A DNA stretch of 14,217 bases from an uncultured Clostridium sp. (GCA_900553125.1 USCB01000032.1:1-14217), one strand, 5' to 3'. Positions 6,861 to 14,122 are shown, numbered from the stretch's first letter. Translations and numbers: made by a program. Notes: generated by a model not told the origin, from the letters alone.

Positions 6861-6888
6861 TAGATTAACCTATTTTAGATTAACCTAT
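6861..6888. repeat. Two tandem 13-bp direct repeats
   Basis: TAGATTAACCTAT occurs at 6861-6873 and again at 6876-6888, a 15-bp period, in the 102-bp gap between the Tyr-rich cupin stop and the DUF6512-like start. On the minus strand it would be in the upstream region of the DUF6512-like gene. It could be a regulator site or a small tandem duplication. Confidence 0.7.
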
Positions 6889-6903
6889 AACATTCTATTT
6901 TTA

Positions 6904-7416
6904 TTAATGTTCTGCATCTGCTTTTGTCCTATGGATTGTTCCTTTTGGGTGCTGTGGTGGTGCATATATTGAATATAATTTAATTGGAAGATTTCCTATA
7001 TTAGTAAGATTATGCCATTTTCCTGCTGGTATTACGATAGCAAAATCATCACATACTTTTCTTTCAAAATTAAGATTATTTTTATTATCACCCATTTGAA
7101 CTAAACCAAATCCTTGCTCAATTCTAATAAACTGGTCTAAATTTGAATGCATTTCTAATCCAATACTTTCTCCTACATTTATACTCATTAATGTAATTTG
7201 TAAATGTTGTCCTGTCCATAATGCTGTACGAAAATTTTTGTTTTGCTTTGTTATTTCATTTATATTAATCACAAATGGTTCTGCTCCATAATCTTTTATA
7301 TAATATGGATTCATCCTATTATAATCCATATTATAATAGTTTATATAGCCATATACATCATCATATTGTCTATAATTATCATAATAGTTTTTATATAAAT
7401 CATTCATATTATACAT
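6904..7416 (-). CDS. Cupin with Tyr/Asn-rich N-terminal tail
   Basis: Residues 1-43 contain 14 tyrosines plus many Asn and Asp, a low-complexity tail like those of spore-coat or surface-layer proteins. Residues 46-155 are a single cupin barrel: motif 1 around H90 (GLEMHSNLDQFIRIEQGFG, with D94/Q95 in place of the usual Glu spacing) and motif 2 PAGKWHNLTN with H135. This type resembles sugar-isomerase-like cupins that bind a metal, but no reaction can be assigned. A spore-coat link is a guess from the tail. The start ATG follows AAAGGAAT. An identical copy of the terminator-promoter repeat lies about 110 bp upstream, and a second -10-like TATAAT is nearer to the gene. It ends in an ordinary PPQHPKGTIHRTK tail. 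Confidence 0.8.
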   Translation of the reverse strand: MYNMNDLYKNYYDNYRQYDDVYGYINYYNMDYNRMNPYYIKDYGAEPFVININEITKQNKNFRTALWTGQHLQITLMSINVGESIGLEMHSNLDQFIRIEQGFGLVQMGDNKNNLNFERKVCDDFAIVIPAGKWHNLTNIGNLPIKLYSIYAPPQHPKGTIHRTKADAEH

Positions 7417-7524
7417 TTAATTAAATTCCTTTCATATATTACTTATATTATAATATATGATAATTTAACTAAATGTGCTATTATAATTATTTTCAGCTTC
7501 TTTTACCACTAAAATATCACTTTA

Positions 7525-7603
7525 AAATTACTAATTCTTGTTACGATTATATAATAAAAGGTAGATAATTTCAACTGGTTATCTACCCAACTTATTGTAA
7601 TTT
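7525..7603 (-). repeat. Terminator-promoter repeat, copy B (identical)
   Basis: Identical over 7528-7603 to copies at 5392-5467 and 14142-14217. It begins 6 nt after the tag stop codon on the minus strand, so its hairpin (7587-7560) and T-run would end the five-gene HxlR-to-tag operon. The embedded TTGAAA (7574-7569) and TATAAT (7551-7546), 17 bp apart, point to the Tyr-rich cupin. Outer ends AAATTAC and GTAATTT pair. Confidence 0.85.
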
Positions 7604-7609
7604 TTCGCT

Positions 7610-8152
7610 CTAATTATTCTTATACATAAAGCATTCTTTATCGTGAGAGTAAATAATTCCTATCGCTTGTAAATAAGAATATATAATTGTACTTCCCACA
7701 AATTTCATTCCTCTTTTTTGTAAATCTTTTGACAAATCATCTGATAATTGATTTGTCGTTTTATCTATTTCATAAATAATTACATCATTGTCAAAAGTCT
7801 TTAAATAATTATGGAATGTACCATATTCATTTTGTATTTTCTTAAAAATTTTACTATTATTTATAGTAGCATTTATTTTCAGTTTATTTCTTATAATTTT
7901 TTCATTTTTTAATAATTCATTAATTTTTTCATCATTGTAATTACATATCTTCTCTATATCAAAATTATCAAATGCTTTTCTAAAATCCTCCCTTTTATTT
8001 AAAACACATTCCCAAGAAAGCCCTGCTTGAAAAGATTCTAGTATTAGCATTTCAAATAAATATTTATCTTCAAAGTTAGATTTACACCATTCTTTATCGT
8101 GATATTCTATATATTTTTCATTTTTTAAATTACACCATTTGCACCTTATCAT
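7610..8152 (-). CDS. tag: DNA-3-methyladenine glycosylase I
   Basis: Base-excision repair enzyme that removes 3-methyladenine from alkylated DNA. The full family signature is present: the N-terminal RCKWCN with Cys4 and YHDKEW with His18, and the C-terminal SHDKECF with His170 and Cys174, which together form the zinc site; LESFQAGLSWE supplies the acidic active-site Glu39 and Trp46. Length (180 aa) is normal. The ATG overlaps the ogt stop as ATGA, so the two are translationally coupled. It is the last gene of the HxlR-radical SAM operon and is closed by a repeat-type terminator 6 nt on. Having the glycosylase beside the direct-reversal enzyme gives the operon a clear alkylation-damage theme. 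Confidence 0.95.
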   Translation of the reverse strand: MIRCKWCNLKNEKYIEYHDKEWCKSNFEDKYLFEMLILESFQAGLSWECVLNKREDFRKAFDNFDIEKICNYNDEKINELLKNEKIIRNKLKINATINNSKIFKKIQNEYGTFHNYLKTFDNDVIIYEIDKTTNQLSDDLSKDLQKRGMKFVGSTIIYSYLQAIGIIYSHDKECFMYKNN

Positions 8153-8688
8153 AATGCAGTACCTCGTTTTGGAACATAGTATTTTCTTATATCGTTTCCT
8201 TCTAGTTTTAATAATTCTATTTTGTTTTTTATTCCTCCACCATATCCTGTCAGACTTCCATTTATTCCAACTACTCTATGGCAAGGAATTATAATGCAAA
8301 TAGGATTCCAACCAACTGCTCCACCAACTGCTTGTGATGACATTATTTTTATTCCTCTTTTTTCAGCAATTATTTTTGATATATCTTTGTATGTTACCAC
8401 CTCTCCATATTCAATAGAGTTCATTATATCTGTTACTTCTTGTCTAAACGATGTTAAGTTTTTTATTTTATATTTCGGTGTAAAATTAGGATTTTTACCA
8501 CTAAAATAAATATCTAGCCATTTACTTGTTTCTTTAAATATTTCTAAATCTTTTTCCTCGCAGTCTATTATATGTTTAAAAGAATCTCTTGAATCTTCAA
8601 ACCATAAACCTGTTAAATATTCTCCATCACTATTCATAATCATATTTGAAAAGTTTTCTGGAGTTTGATACATATATTTATAAGTCAT
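8149..8688 (-). CDS. ogt: Methylated-DNA--protein-cysteine methyltransferase
   Basis: Suicide repair protein that moves the methyl group of O6-methylguanine onto its own cysteine. The active-site motif IIIPCHRVVG is intact (Cys136 with the start chosen here), preceded by SSQAVGGAVGWNP and the TYKDISK helix of the DNA-binding domain. The usual Arg of the RAVG motif is Gln, which is common in Firmicute Ogt proteins. I start at the ATG at 8688 because GGAG lies 9 nt before it; the reading frame opens five codons earlier at a TTG that overlaps this ribosome site. That gives 179 residues, a normal length. The gene follows the radical SAM gene by 31 bp and overlaps tag by 4 bp. Confidence 0.95.
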   Translation of the reverse strand: MTYKYMYQTPENFSNMIMNSDGEYLTGLWFEDSRDSFKHIIDCEEKDLEIFKETSKWLDIYFSGKNPNFTPKYKIKNLTSFRQEVTDIMNSIEYGEVVTYKDISKIIAEKRGIKIMSSQAVGGAVGWNPICIIIPCHRVVGINGSLTGYGGGIKNKIELLKLEGNDIRKYYVPKRGTAL

Positions 8689-8719
8689 TTTATATTTCTC
8701 CAATCATCTCTGCAAATTA

Positions 8720-9613
8720 CTATTTATTCTTTGATAATTGTCTTATTTTTTCGTGATAAAAATAGTTTATTATTATAGGTTTTCCAGTAGGATTTTTTAA
8801 AAATGGTTCTTCATCTATAACATACATAAATCCATTTTTATCTGCATACTCTTGTACTTTTTTATCTAATCTTTCCCAATAAGACATATCTTTTTTAGTA
8901 TAAATCTTATTATACAAATCATTTAATTCAGGGTGTTTTTCTTTTATATAATTTATTATAGTAGGCTTAAATGTACCTCTTAAATTCAAGTTTTCAAGCC
9001 ATATATAGTCGCAAAAGTCTTTTATTTCTTCTATTATAGTAAATACATCAGTAATACCAGGAAATATTGGAGAAATAAAACAAGTTGTTCTTATTCCTGC
9101 ATCGTGAACTTGTTTCATTGCTTCAATTCTTGATTTTATTGTTGGTGCGGAATCCATATCTTTCTTAAATTCTTCATCTAATGTATTTATTGACCAAGCA
9201 ACCAATGGATTAGGATATGTTTTTATCAAGTCAATATCTCTTGTAACTAAATTAGATTTTGTTGTTATAATTAAATTTATTCCACTTCCTTGCATTTCTT
9301 CTAAAAATGCTCTTGTTCTTTTATATTTTGCTTCAAAATAATTATATCCATCTGTTACAGATCCTACTATCATTGTTTTACATTTATATTTTTCAGGTTT
9401 TTTTATTTTATCCCACATCTTAACATCTAAAAACATTCCCCAATCTTCTTTATGTCCTGTAAATCTTTTCATAAATGTAGCATAACAATATTCACAACCA
9501 AAAGGGCAACCAACATAAGGATTTATTGAATATCCTGCTATTGGCAAGTTTGATTTTGTAAGAATTGTATCAACTTTCTTTTCTTTAATTACAACTTTTT
9601 TTAAATCTATCAT
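8720..9613 (-). CDS. Spore photoproduct lyase-like radical SAM protein
   Basis: Radical SAM enzyme of the SplB-related COG1533 group. The 4Fe-4S cluster motif CPFGCEYC (Cys36, Cys40, Cys43) lies in the typical context SINPYVGC...YCYA. Next come GSVTDGYNYFEAKYKRTR (84-101), the TTKSNL strand and the WSINTLDEEF segment, all typical of this group. There is no fused extra domain, and 297 residues is shorter than true spore photoproduct lyase (about 340). Its start overlaps the stop of the DUF5131-type gene (ATGA) and has its own GGAGG site. This pairing, next to a winged-helix regulator, matches what I recall as the 'radical SAM mobile pair' of protein families. Substrate is unknown; the neighbours ogt and tag suggest DNA damage. 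Confidence 0.88.
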   Translation of the reverse strand: MIDLKKVVIKEKKVDTILTKSNLPIAGYSINPYVGCPFGCEYCYATFMKRFTGHKEDWGMFLDVKMWDKIKKPEKYKCKTMIVGSVTDGYNYFEAKYKRTRAFLEEMQGSGINLIITTKSNLVTRDIDLIKTYPNPLVAWSINTLDEEFKKDMDSAPTIKSRIEAMKQVHDAGIRTTCFISPIFPGITDVFTIIEEIKDFCDYIWLENLNLRGTFKPTIINYIKEKHPELNDLYNKIYTKKDMSYWERLDKKVQEYADKNGFMYVIDEEPFLKNPTGKPIIINYFYHEKIRQLSKNK

Positions 9614-10272
9614 TCTATTCCTCCAAATTCTTTAGGAAATTCTTGAACAAACTCATCTTCTTTTAAAATTCCTAATAAATCTTCTTTCATAAATACAGGT
9701 ATATTTTTCTCTTTTGCTTGATTATAAATGTTAAATACCCATTCTCTTTCTGATGATATTTTCCCTTTTCTATTACCTGTTTCAGTACCTATTACAATCC
9801 AAGAAATATTACTTAAATCTAATTTTCCTACATCATCAAACATAGGCTCAAAAGTAATATGGTAATGCTTTGCTTTGATATTATTTCTCAAATAATCAAT
9901 TCTTGTCTTTTCTTTTGAAGAAGTAACTGTTACACCAAACCAACCATTATCAGGAGTTTCTTTTAATTTAATATTTTCAGGTCTTTTAGTTAAAAAAATG
10001 TATTGCGTGTTTTTATTTTCTTTCATTTTGGAAAAAACTTTATCTTTCCATTCTTCATTCCAACCTGATAAATCGCTTTGTCCAGTTAGTAAATATGCCG
10101 TATGCCTTTTATTATCAAGCATTTTCAATTTATTTTCAAAAAATACAGGTTTATTAAAATCATCAATAGTATGAAATCTATTATTATTCATTCTTGCATA
10201 GCAATACGAACATCCTATACTACATCCAATTACTATATTTATATTTTTTATTGTATCTTTAATACATTGCAA
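9610..10272 (-). CDS. DUF5131-type radical SAM protein (mobile pair partner)
   Basis: Second radical SAM protein, of the DUF5131 / phage Gp37-Gp68 (COG4422) type. The cluster motif CSIGCSYCYA (Cys17, Cys21, Cys24) is close to the N-terminus, followed by LTGQSDLSGW, the FLTKRPEN segment (92-99), NGWFGVTV, ITFEPMFDDVG and WIVIGTETG, all expected for this family. At 220 residues it is near family length. The start is TTG at 10272, supported by AAGGAG 8 nt upstream; the nearby ATG is out of frame. It lies 21 bp after the HxlR gene and overlaps the SPL-like gene by 4 bp, so the two are made together. Reaction unknown. Confidence 0.85.
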   Translation of the reverse strand: MQCIKDTIKNINIVIGCSIGCSYCYARMNNNRFHTIDDFNKPVFFENKLKMLDNKRHTAYLLTGQSDLSGWNEEWKDKVFSKMKENKNTQYIFLTKRPENIKLKETPDNGWFGVTVTSSKEKTRIDYLRNNIKAKHYHITFEPMFDDVGKLDLSNISWIVIGTETGNRKGKISSEREWVFNIYNQAKEKNIPVFMKEDLLGILKEDEFVQEFPKEFGGIE

Positions 10273-10293
10273 TTTTCTTTCTCCTTAAATTTA

Positions 10294-10617
10294 TTATAAT
10301 TTTGATTTGTAAAATTCACCAAATGAAGCCATTATATCTAACATTTTACTTAATTCTAATCCTAAATCAGTCATTCCATATTCAACTTTTGGTGGATTCG
10401 TATGATAATCCTTTCTAAAAATAATACCATCACTTTCTAATTGCCTTAAACTATCTGTTAATACTTTTTGTGATATTCCATTCAATGACTTTTGCAACTC
10501 ATTAAATCTCCATGTTCTTTTTGTTAAATTTCTTATTATCAATAATTTCCACTTATTCCCTACTAAAGATATTGTAGTTGCAACAGGACATTCTGGTAAT
10601 TCATTTATATTTCTCAT
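10294..10617 (-). CDS. HxlR-family winged-helix regulator
   Basis: Small DNA-binding regulator (107 aa) of the HxlR/DUF24 family: LVGNKWKLLIIRNL, RFNELQKSLNGISQKVLTD and LRQLESDGIIFRK are the standard helices, recognition helix and wing. Cys10 in ECPVATT is at the conserved N-terminal position which in relatives such as YodB and HypR senses electrophiles or oxidants. It heads the operon with two radical SAM genes, ogt and tag, and is divergent from a small cupin gene. A 30-bp dyad lies between them. An AAGGAG site precedes the ATG. The likely role is control of both directions in response to a reactive compound, inferred from family and layout. Confidence 0.92.
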   Translation of the reverse strand: MRNINELPECPVATTISLVGNKWKLLIIRNLTKRTWRFNELQKSLNGISQKVLTDSLRQLESDGIIFRKDYHTNPPKVEYGMTDLGLELSKMLDIMASFGEFYKSKL

Positions 10618-10644
10618 TTTGATACTCCTTACTAATTTACTAAT

Positions 10645-10734
10645 ATTGTATCATATATTATTAATTTGACAAGTAGTTACTTTAAAGTGCGTACTTGTTT
10701 TTTTGTATGTACTTTGATATAAATTCATTATACT
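10645..10734. promoter_or_regulatory. Divergent HxlR-cupin promoter region with dyad operator
   Basis: A 30-bp dyad, ACAAGTA (10669-10675) and TACTTGT (10692-10698), surrounds a perfect 10-bp palindrome ACTTTAAAGT (10679-10688). The hxlR promoter on the minus strand is TTGTCA (10672-10667), 16 bp, TACAAT (10650-10645). The cupin promoter on the plus strand is TTGTTT (10695-10700), 17 bp, TATAAA (10718-10723). Each -35 overlaps one arm of the dyad, so one bound dimer or pair of dimers could repress both. A further GTACTT at 10709-10714 repeats part of the arm. Confidence 0.65.
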
Positions 10735-10756
10735 AATATTTAAGGAGGAATTTAAA

Positions 10757-11110
10757 ATGTCAAATTTTATGAAAATAAGTTCAGAAAGTGCACCTAGAAT
10801 TGAATTACACGAAAAATTAGGTTTAACAGGTGCTGAAATTAGCATCAACACTATTGGAGCAGGAGAAAGTGTACCTTTTATTCATTCTCATAAACAAAAT
10901 GAAGAAATTTATTATGTTATAAGTGGTTCTGGCAAAGCTATTATTGACAACGAAGAAGTTAATTTAGTTACTGGTGATTGGGTAAGAATATCTCCAGTAG
11001 CAGAAAGACAATTTTTTGCTAACAAAGACAATGCAATTTCTTACATTTGTATTCAAGTAAAAGAAAATTCACTTGAAGGATTTACTGCAAATGATGCCAT
11101 TATAAAATAA
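10757..11110 (+). CDS. Small single-domain cupin
   Basis: Cytoplasmic beta-barrel protein of 117 residues. Metal-binding motif 1 is HSHKQNEEIYYVISGSG with H43, H45 and E49/E50; motif 2 (SPVAERQFFANK) has Arg84 where the classical third His would be, which I recall as usual for this subgroup. The C-terminal IQVKENSLEGFT is also typical. No substrate can be assigned. A strong AAGGAGG site lies 7-8 nt before the ATG. It is divergent from the HxlR gene and shares its operator region, so its product probably acts on, or protects against, the compound sensed by the regulator. It has its own terminator directly after the stop. Confidence 0.87.
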   Translation: MSNFMKISSESAPRIELHEKLGLTGAEISINTIGAGESVPFIHSHKQNEEIYYVISGSGKAIIDNEEVNLVTGDWVRISPVAERQFFANKDNAISYICIQVKENSLEGFTANDAIIK

Positions 11111-11117
11111 ATATAAA

Positions 11118-11151
11118 AAATCTCTGAAAGTGTAATCTTTCGGAGATTTTT
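11118..11151 (+). terminator. Terminator after the small cupin
   Basis: Thirteen-bp hairpin (arms 11118-11130 and 11137-11149, one G-T pair, 6-nt loop) followed by T residues, 7 nt after the stop. The A-run on the other side makes it usable from the opposite strand as well. Confidence 0.88.
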
Positions 11152-11217
11152 ATTACTATAAAATTGTAATTTGTATCTAAAATCCAAGTATTTATAAGTT
11201 TTACCTGATTTTATTGT

Positions 11218-11253
11218 AAAAAGAGTTTAATTTCATTATTAAATTAAACTCTT
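11218..11253 (-). terminator. Terminator of the rbr-dfx-fprA-rubredoxin operon
   Basis: Perfect 13-bp inverted repeat (11221-11233 and 11241-11253) with a 7-nt loop, followed on the minus strand by TTT, starting 10 nt after the rubredoxin stop. Low GC but long; it marks the end of the oxygen-defence operon. Confidence 0.8.
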
Positions 11254-11263
11254 AAATCATTTC

Positions 11264-11401
11264 TTATTCTTCTATTTTTTCAAAGAATTCTTTTCCAAGA
11301 CCACATAAAGGACAAACCCAATCATCTGGTAAATCTTCAAATTTTACTGCTTCTACATTATCATCATAAATATATCCACAGGCTGTGCATTTATATTTCA
11401 T
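11264..11401 (-). CDS. rd: Short rubredoxin
   Basis: One-iron electron carrier of 45 residues, short enough to be missed by length-filtered gene callers. The two iron-binding pairs are CTACG (Cys5, Cys8) and CPLCG (Cys30, Cys33); GYIYDD and FEDLPDDWVC are the usual rubredoxin surroundings. Compared with the common 52-54 residue form it lacks about seven residues between the two halves, as does the 45-residue rubredoxin of Desulfovibrio desulfuricans. A strong AAGGAGGTG site sits 7 nt before the ATG. It lies 16 bp after fprA, so it is the natural electron donor for the flavodiiron protein and probably for desulfoferrodoxin and rubrerythrin encoded in the same operon. Confidence 0.93.
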   Translation of the reverse strand: MKYKCTACGYIYDDNVEAVKFEDLPDDWVCPLCGLGKEFFEKIEE

Positions 11402-11417
11402 AGTACACACCTCCTTT

Positions 11418-12596
11418 TTATTTTTTTATTAAATCTTCTGCCATTTTATATAATTGCAAACAATTTTCTTCTGAAAGTTTGGATTTAATTGTAACTACTG
11501 GTTCTATTATATCTATATTTTTCATTGTGTTCAATATCTCTTTCATACATTTTGCAGAATTTGGTGCCCAAGTTCCATTTTCGATCAATCCAACAATCTT
11601 ATTTTGATAATTTTTTTCTTTTAAATTCAATAATAGGTTTCTCATTGGAGTAAATATTTCCATATTATATGTTGAAGAAGCAAATACAATTTTCCCATAT
11701 CTAAATGCATTTTCTATTGCTTCTGACCAATCTTCTTTTGATAAATTCGATAAAACTACTTTGCTTATGCCTTTTTCTTCTAAGATTTCCTTTAACTTTT
11801 CACAAGCACTATATGTATTTCCATGAATTGATGCACAAGCTATATACACACCATCACTTTCAGCCTTATAGCTGCTCCAAATATTATATTTTTCAATATA
11901 ATGTACTAAGTTTTCATTTAGTATTGGTCCATGTAAAGGACAAATTTTTTCTATATCTAAATTCATAACTTTTTTTAATAATGTTTGTACTTGTAAACCA
12001 TATTTTCCAACTATATTAAAATAATATCTTCTGGCTTCGCAATCCCAATCCTCTTTGGTATCTAATGTTCCAAATTTACCGAATCCATCTGCTGAAAATA
12101 ATATTTTTTCTTTTTCTTCATATGTCATCATTACCTCTGGCCAATGTACCATTGGTGCCATAATGAATTTTAATTTATGGTTCCCTAAGTCTAAAATTTC
12201 TCCTTCTTTTACTTCAATTTTTTTTGAGTCTAAATTTTGTATATCAAAAAATTGAGGTAAAAAGGTAAAAGTTTTCGAATTTCCAACTAACTTTATATTT
12301 GGATATTTTTTCATTAAAGTATTTATATTGTAAGCATGGTCTGGTTCCAGATGTGAAATAACTAAATAATCAGGTTTTCTGCCATTTAATGCTTTATCTA
12401 AATTTTCAAGCCATTGATTTGTTCTTCTTTTATCAATTGTATCCATTATTGCAATTTTTTTATCAATTATTATGTATGAATTATATGCTACTCCATTTGG
12501 CACATTATATTGATTCTCAAATAATTCAATATCTTTATCATCTGCTCCGATATATATTATATCATCAGAAATGATAATATCTTTCACTTTTATCAC
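11418..12596 (-). CDS. fprA: FprA-type flavodiiron protein
   Basis: Cytoplasmic A-type flavoprotein that reduces O2 to water (and in some relatives NO to N2O). The N-terminal lactamase-fold domain carries the complete diiron set: HLEPDH (H82, E84, D86, H87), H151 in MVHWPE, D170 in FSADGFG and H222 in CPLHGP. The flavodoxin domain starts at about residue 249 with the FMN loop ASIHGNTYS (255-263). Length of 392 aa is usual for class A. No extra rubredoxin domain is fused; a separate one follows 16 bp downstream. The start is a GTG: the one at 12596 has AAGGA only 2-3 nt before it, so the GTG three codons later (12587, spacing about 11) may be the true start. Confidence 0.95.
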   Translation of the reverse strand: MIKVKDIIISDDIIYIGADDKDIELFENQYNVPNGVAYNSYIIIDKKIAIMDTIDKRRTNQWLENLDKALNGRKPDYLVISHLEPDHAYNINTLMKKYPNIKLVGNSKTFTFLPQFFDIQNLDSKKIEVKEGEILDLGNHKLKFIMAPMVHWPEVMMTYEEKEKILFSADGFGKFGTLDTKEDWDCEARRYYFNIVGKYGLQVQTLLKKVMNLDIEKICPLHGPILNENLVHYIEKYNIWSSYKAESDGVYIACASIHGNTYSACEKLKEILEEKGISKVVLSNLSKEDWSEAIENAFRYGKIVFASSTYNMEIFTPMRNLLLNLKEKNYQNKIVGLIENGTWAPNSAKCMKEILNTMKNIDIIEPVVTIKSKLSEENCLQLYKMAEDLIKK

Positions 12597-12646
12597 AGTC
12601 CTTTCTATGTAACAAATCTCACACCAAAAGTTTAATTTATCTATAT

Positions 12647-13027
12647 TTATTCAACTTCTTTTGACCAAAGTCCATGTTTATTACAAAAAGAATAAATTTT
12701 ACTTCCTTTAACATATGGAAATATTACACAGGCTTCTTCACCTGGCAATAAAAATTTCTTTATAATTTTATTATTTGCTAACATTGCAATCCATTCTATA
12801 AAATGGTCTTCCTCCATAACATGGTTAACCTTTACAATTATATGATTATCTATTGTTTCATAGTTTGGTACATGTTTTTCAAAAGATGCGTCTACACTAT
12901 TTGGAGCTAATTCTATCATTTCTTCACCGCAACATTTAATACTACAATTATCACTAGTACAATCTTTTATGACTTCAACTAAAGATTGACATTTAGAACA
13001 TCTTTTTATTACTAATTCTTTTTTCAT
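12647..13027 (-). CDS. dfx: Desulfoferrodoxin (2Fe superoxide reductase)
   Basis: Reduces superoxide to hydrogen peroxide without making O2. The N-terminal desulforedoxin-like centre I is present with Cys10, Cys13, Cys32 and Cys33, so this is the two-iron class. Centre II has EKHVP (E50, K51, H52), H69 and H75 in VNHVMEEDHFIEW, and the Cys115/His118 pair in CNKHGLW. All ligands and the catalytic Lys are kept; length of 126 aa is standard. It has a GGAGGG ribosome site and sits between rubrerythrin (52 bp upstream) and fprA (50 bp downstream). The peroxide it makes would be handled by rubrerythrin from the same message. Confidence 0.96.
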   Translation of the reverse strand: MKKELVIKRCSKCQSLVEVIKDCTSDNCSIKCCGEEMIELAPNSVDASFEKHVPNYETIDNHIIVKVNHVMEEDHFIEWIAMLANNKIIKKFLLPGEEACVIFPYVKGSKIYSFCNKHGLWSKEVE

Positions 13028-13079
13028 AAATTCCCTCCATATTAATTTATATTTCTCATAAGAATAGTTTTTCTATATT

Positions 13080-13619
13080 TTAATAATTTTCAGCTTTAAT
13101 TTCGAAATATGCTTTTGGATGGCTACATACAGGGCAAACTTCTGGAGCTTTTGTTCCAACAACAATATGTCCACAATTTCTACATTTCCATATTTTAACT
13201 TCTCCTGCTTCAAACACTTTTCCATCTTTTACATTTTCTAATAATTTTAAATATCTTTCTTCATGTTCTTTTTCAATTTTGCCAACTTCTTCAAATAAGT
13301 ATGCAATATGGTCAAAACTTTCTTCTTTAGCTATTTTAGCAAATTCAGCATACATATCTGTCCATTCATAATTTTCTCCATCAGCAGCAGCTTTTAAGTT
13401 CTCAGCTGTTGTTCCAATTTCTCCACCATTTAATAATTTAAACCACATTTTTGCATGTTCTTTTTCATTATCAGCTGTTTCTTGGAAAATTGCAGCTATT
13501 TGTTCATATCCTTCTTTTTTTGCTTTACTAGCAAAATATGTATATTTATTTCTTGCCTGAGATTCTCCAGCAAAAGCCGTCATTAAATTTTGCTCTGTTT
13601 TTGATCCTTTTAATTCCAT
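13080..13619 (-). CDS. rbr: Rubrerythrin
   Basis: NADH-linked peroxidase of anaerobes (via rubredoxin) that reduces hydrogen peroxide to water. The N-terminal four-helix ferritin-like domain has E19 in AGESQAR, the first ExxH at E52-H55 (NEKEH), a second acidic cluster at E110/E111 and the second ExxH at E116-H119 (IEKEH). The C-terminal rubredoxin-like domain has CRNCG (146, 149) and CPVC (162, 165). Length (179 aa) is the normal classic form. It is the first gene of the operon, with a strong AGGAGG site and a clear promoter 33-61 bp upstream of the start. Confidence 0.97.
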   Translation of the reverse strand: MELKGSKTEQNLMTAFAGESQARNKYTYFASKAKKEGYEQIAAIFQETADNEKEHAKMWFKLLNGGEIGTTAENLKAAADGENYEWTDMYAEFAKIAKEESFDHIAYLFEEVGKIEKEHEERYLKLLENVKDGKVFEAGEVKIWKCRNCGHIVVGTKAPEVCPVCSHPKAYFEIKAENY

Positions 13620-13651
13620 AATTACTACCTCCTAATACTTTTTATCTATGC

Positions 13652-13680
13652 AAAATATCACATTATTGAATTAAAGTCAA
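13652..13680 (-). promoter_or_regulatory. Promoter of the rubrerythrin operon
   Basis: Minus strand TTGACT (13680-13675), exactly 17 bp, TATTTT (13657-13652), a good housekeeping-sigma promoter 33 bp before the rbr start. The spacer holds ATTCAATAAT-like sequence near a PerR-box pattern, but the match is too weak to call. Confidence 0.72.
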
Positions 13681-13728
13681 TATTTTTTTGATGTTCGAAT
13701 AAAATTAAAAATACACCTTGTAATTTGT

Positions 13729-14122
13729 CTATTCATTTATAGATATAATCTCTCCCTTTTCATCGTAGTATGTTGTCCTTTCAACATTATATTCATATCC
13801 ATATTTATTTTCTATTGTATCAAATCCACCCTTGCCATAATATTCTTCTATTCTTTTCTGATTTTCAACTACAAACTAAAAATAACATAATAAATGTGCT
13901 TATTAGAATAATCTTTACAATTTTTTTCTTAATCTTTAAAAGCAATTGTATTATTCCAACAATAAAACCAAACATAATTATTATTGCAGATATTATATAT
14001 ATCCATTCTCTAAACATTAATTTACAGAAATATAATATTAAGTATAAAGTAACAATTATTAATGTGTAAATAATTATATCTAATAATATAATTATTGGAA
14101 TATATTTTTTATTTTCTCTATT
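13729..14122 (-). pseudogene. Decayed small membrane-protein gene
   Basis: From about 14119 down to 13865 one minus frame is open and reads as a membrane protein: RENKKYIPIIILLDIIIYTL, then hydrophobic stretches ending FIMLFLVCS and TGA (13867-13865). A second frame continues directly with ENQKRIEEYYGKGG and ends EKGEIISINE at TAG (13731-13729). The two halves fit together as a protein of about 130 residues with three or four membrane segments and a charged C-terminal tail, broken by a one- or two-base shift near 13870. The start is also lost: GGGGAG (14135-14130) is in place, but the codon where ATG is expected (near 14120-14122) reads AAT/ATA. Family not recognised. Confidence 0.6.

Noticed and set aside
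5389..7603. Pair of identical direct repeats as ends of a transposon or integrative element
   Set aside because: The 2.1 kb between them holds only ordinary genes and a third related copy, with no transposase or integrase; other copies occur elsewhere in the same orientation.
8689..8703. Longer Ogt starting at TTG
   Set aside because: That TTG abuts the GGAG that serves the ATG at 8688 and has no site of its own.
13658..13674. PerR box in the rbr promoter
   Set aside because: A peroxide regulator would make sense, but the match to the TTATAAT-N-ATTATAA pattern is poor and AT-rich DNA gives many near matches.
13770..14069. Open frame of 99 codons on the plus strand
   Set aside because: No ribosome site, very hydrophobic AT-driven translation, and it is antisense to a better-looking decayed membrane gene.
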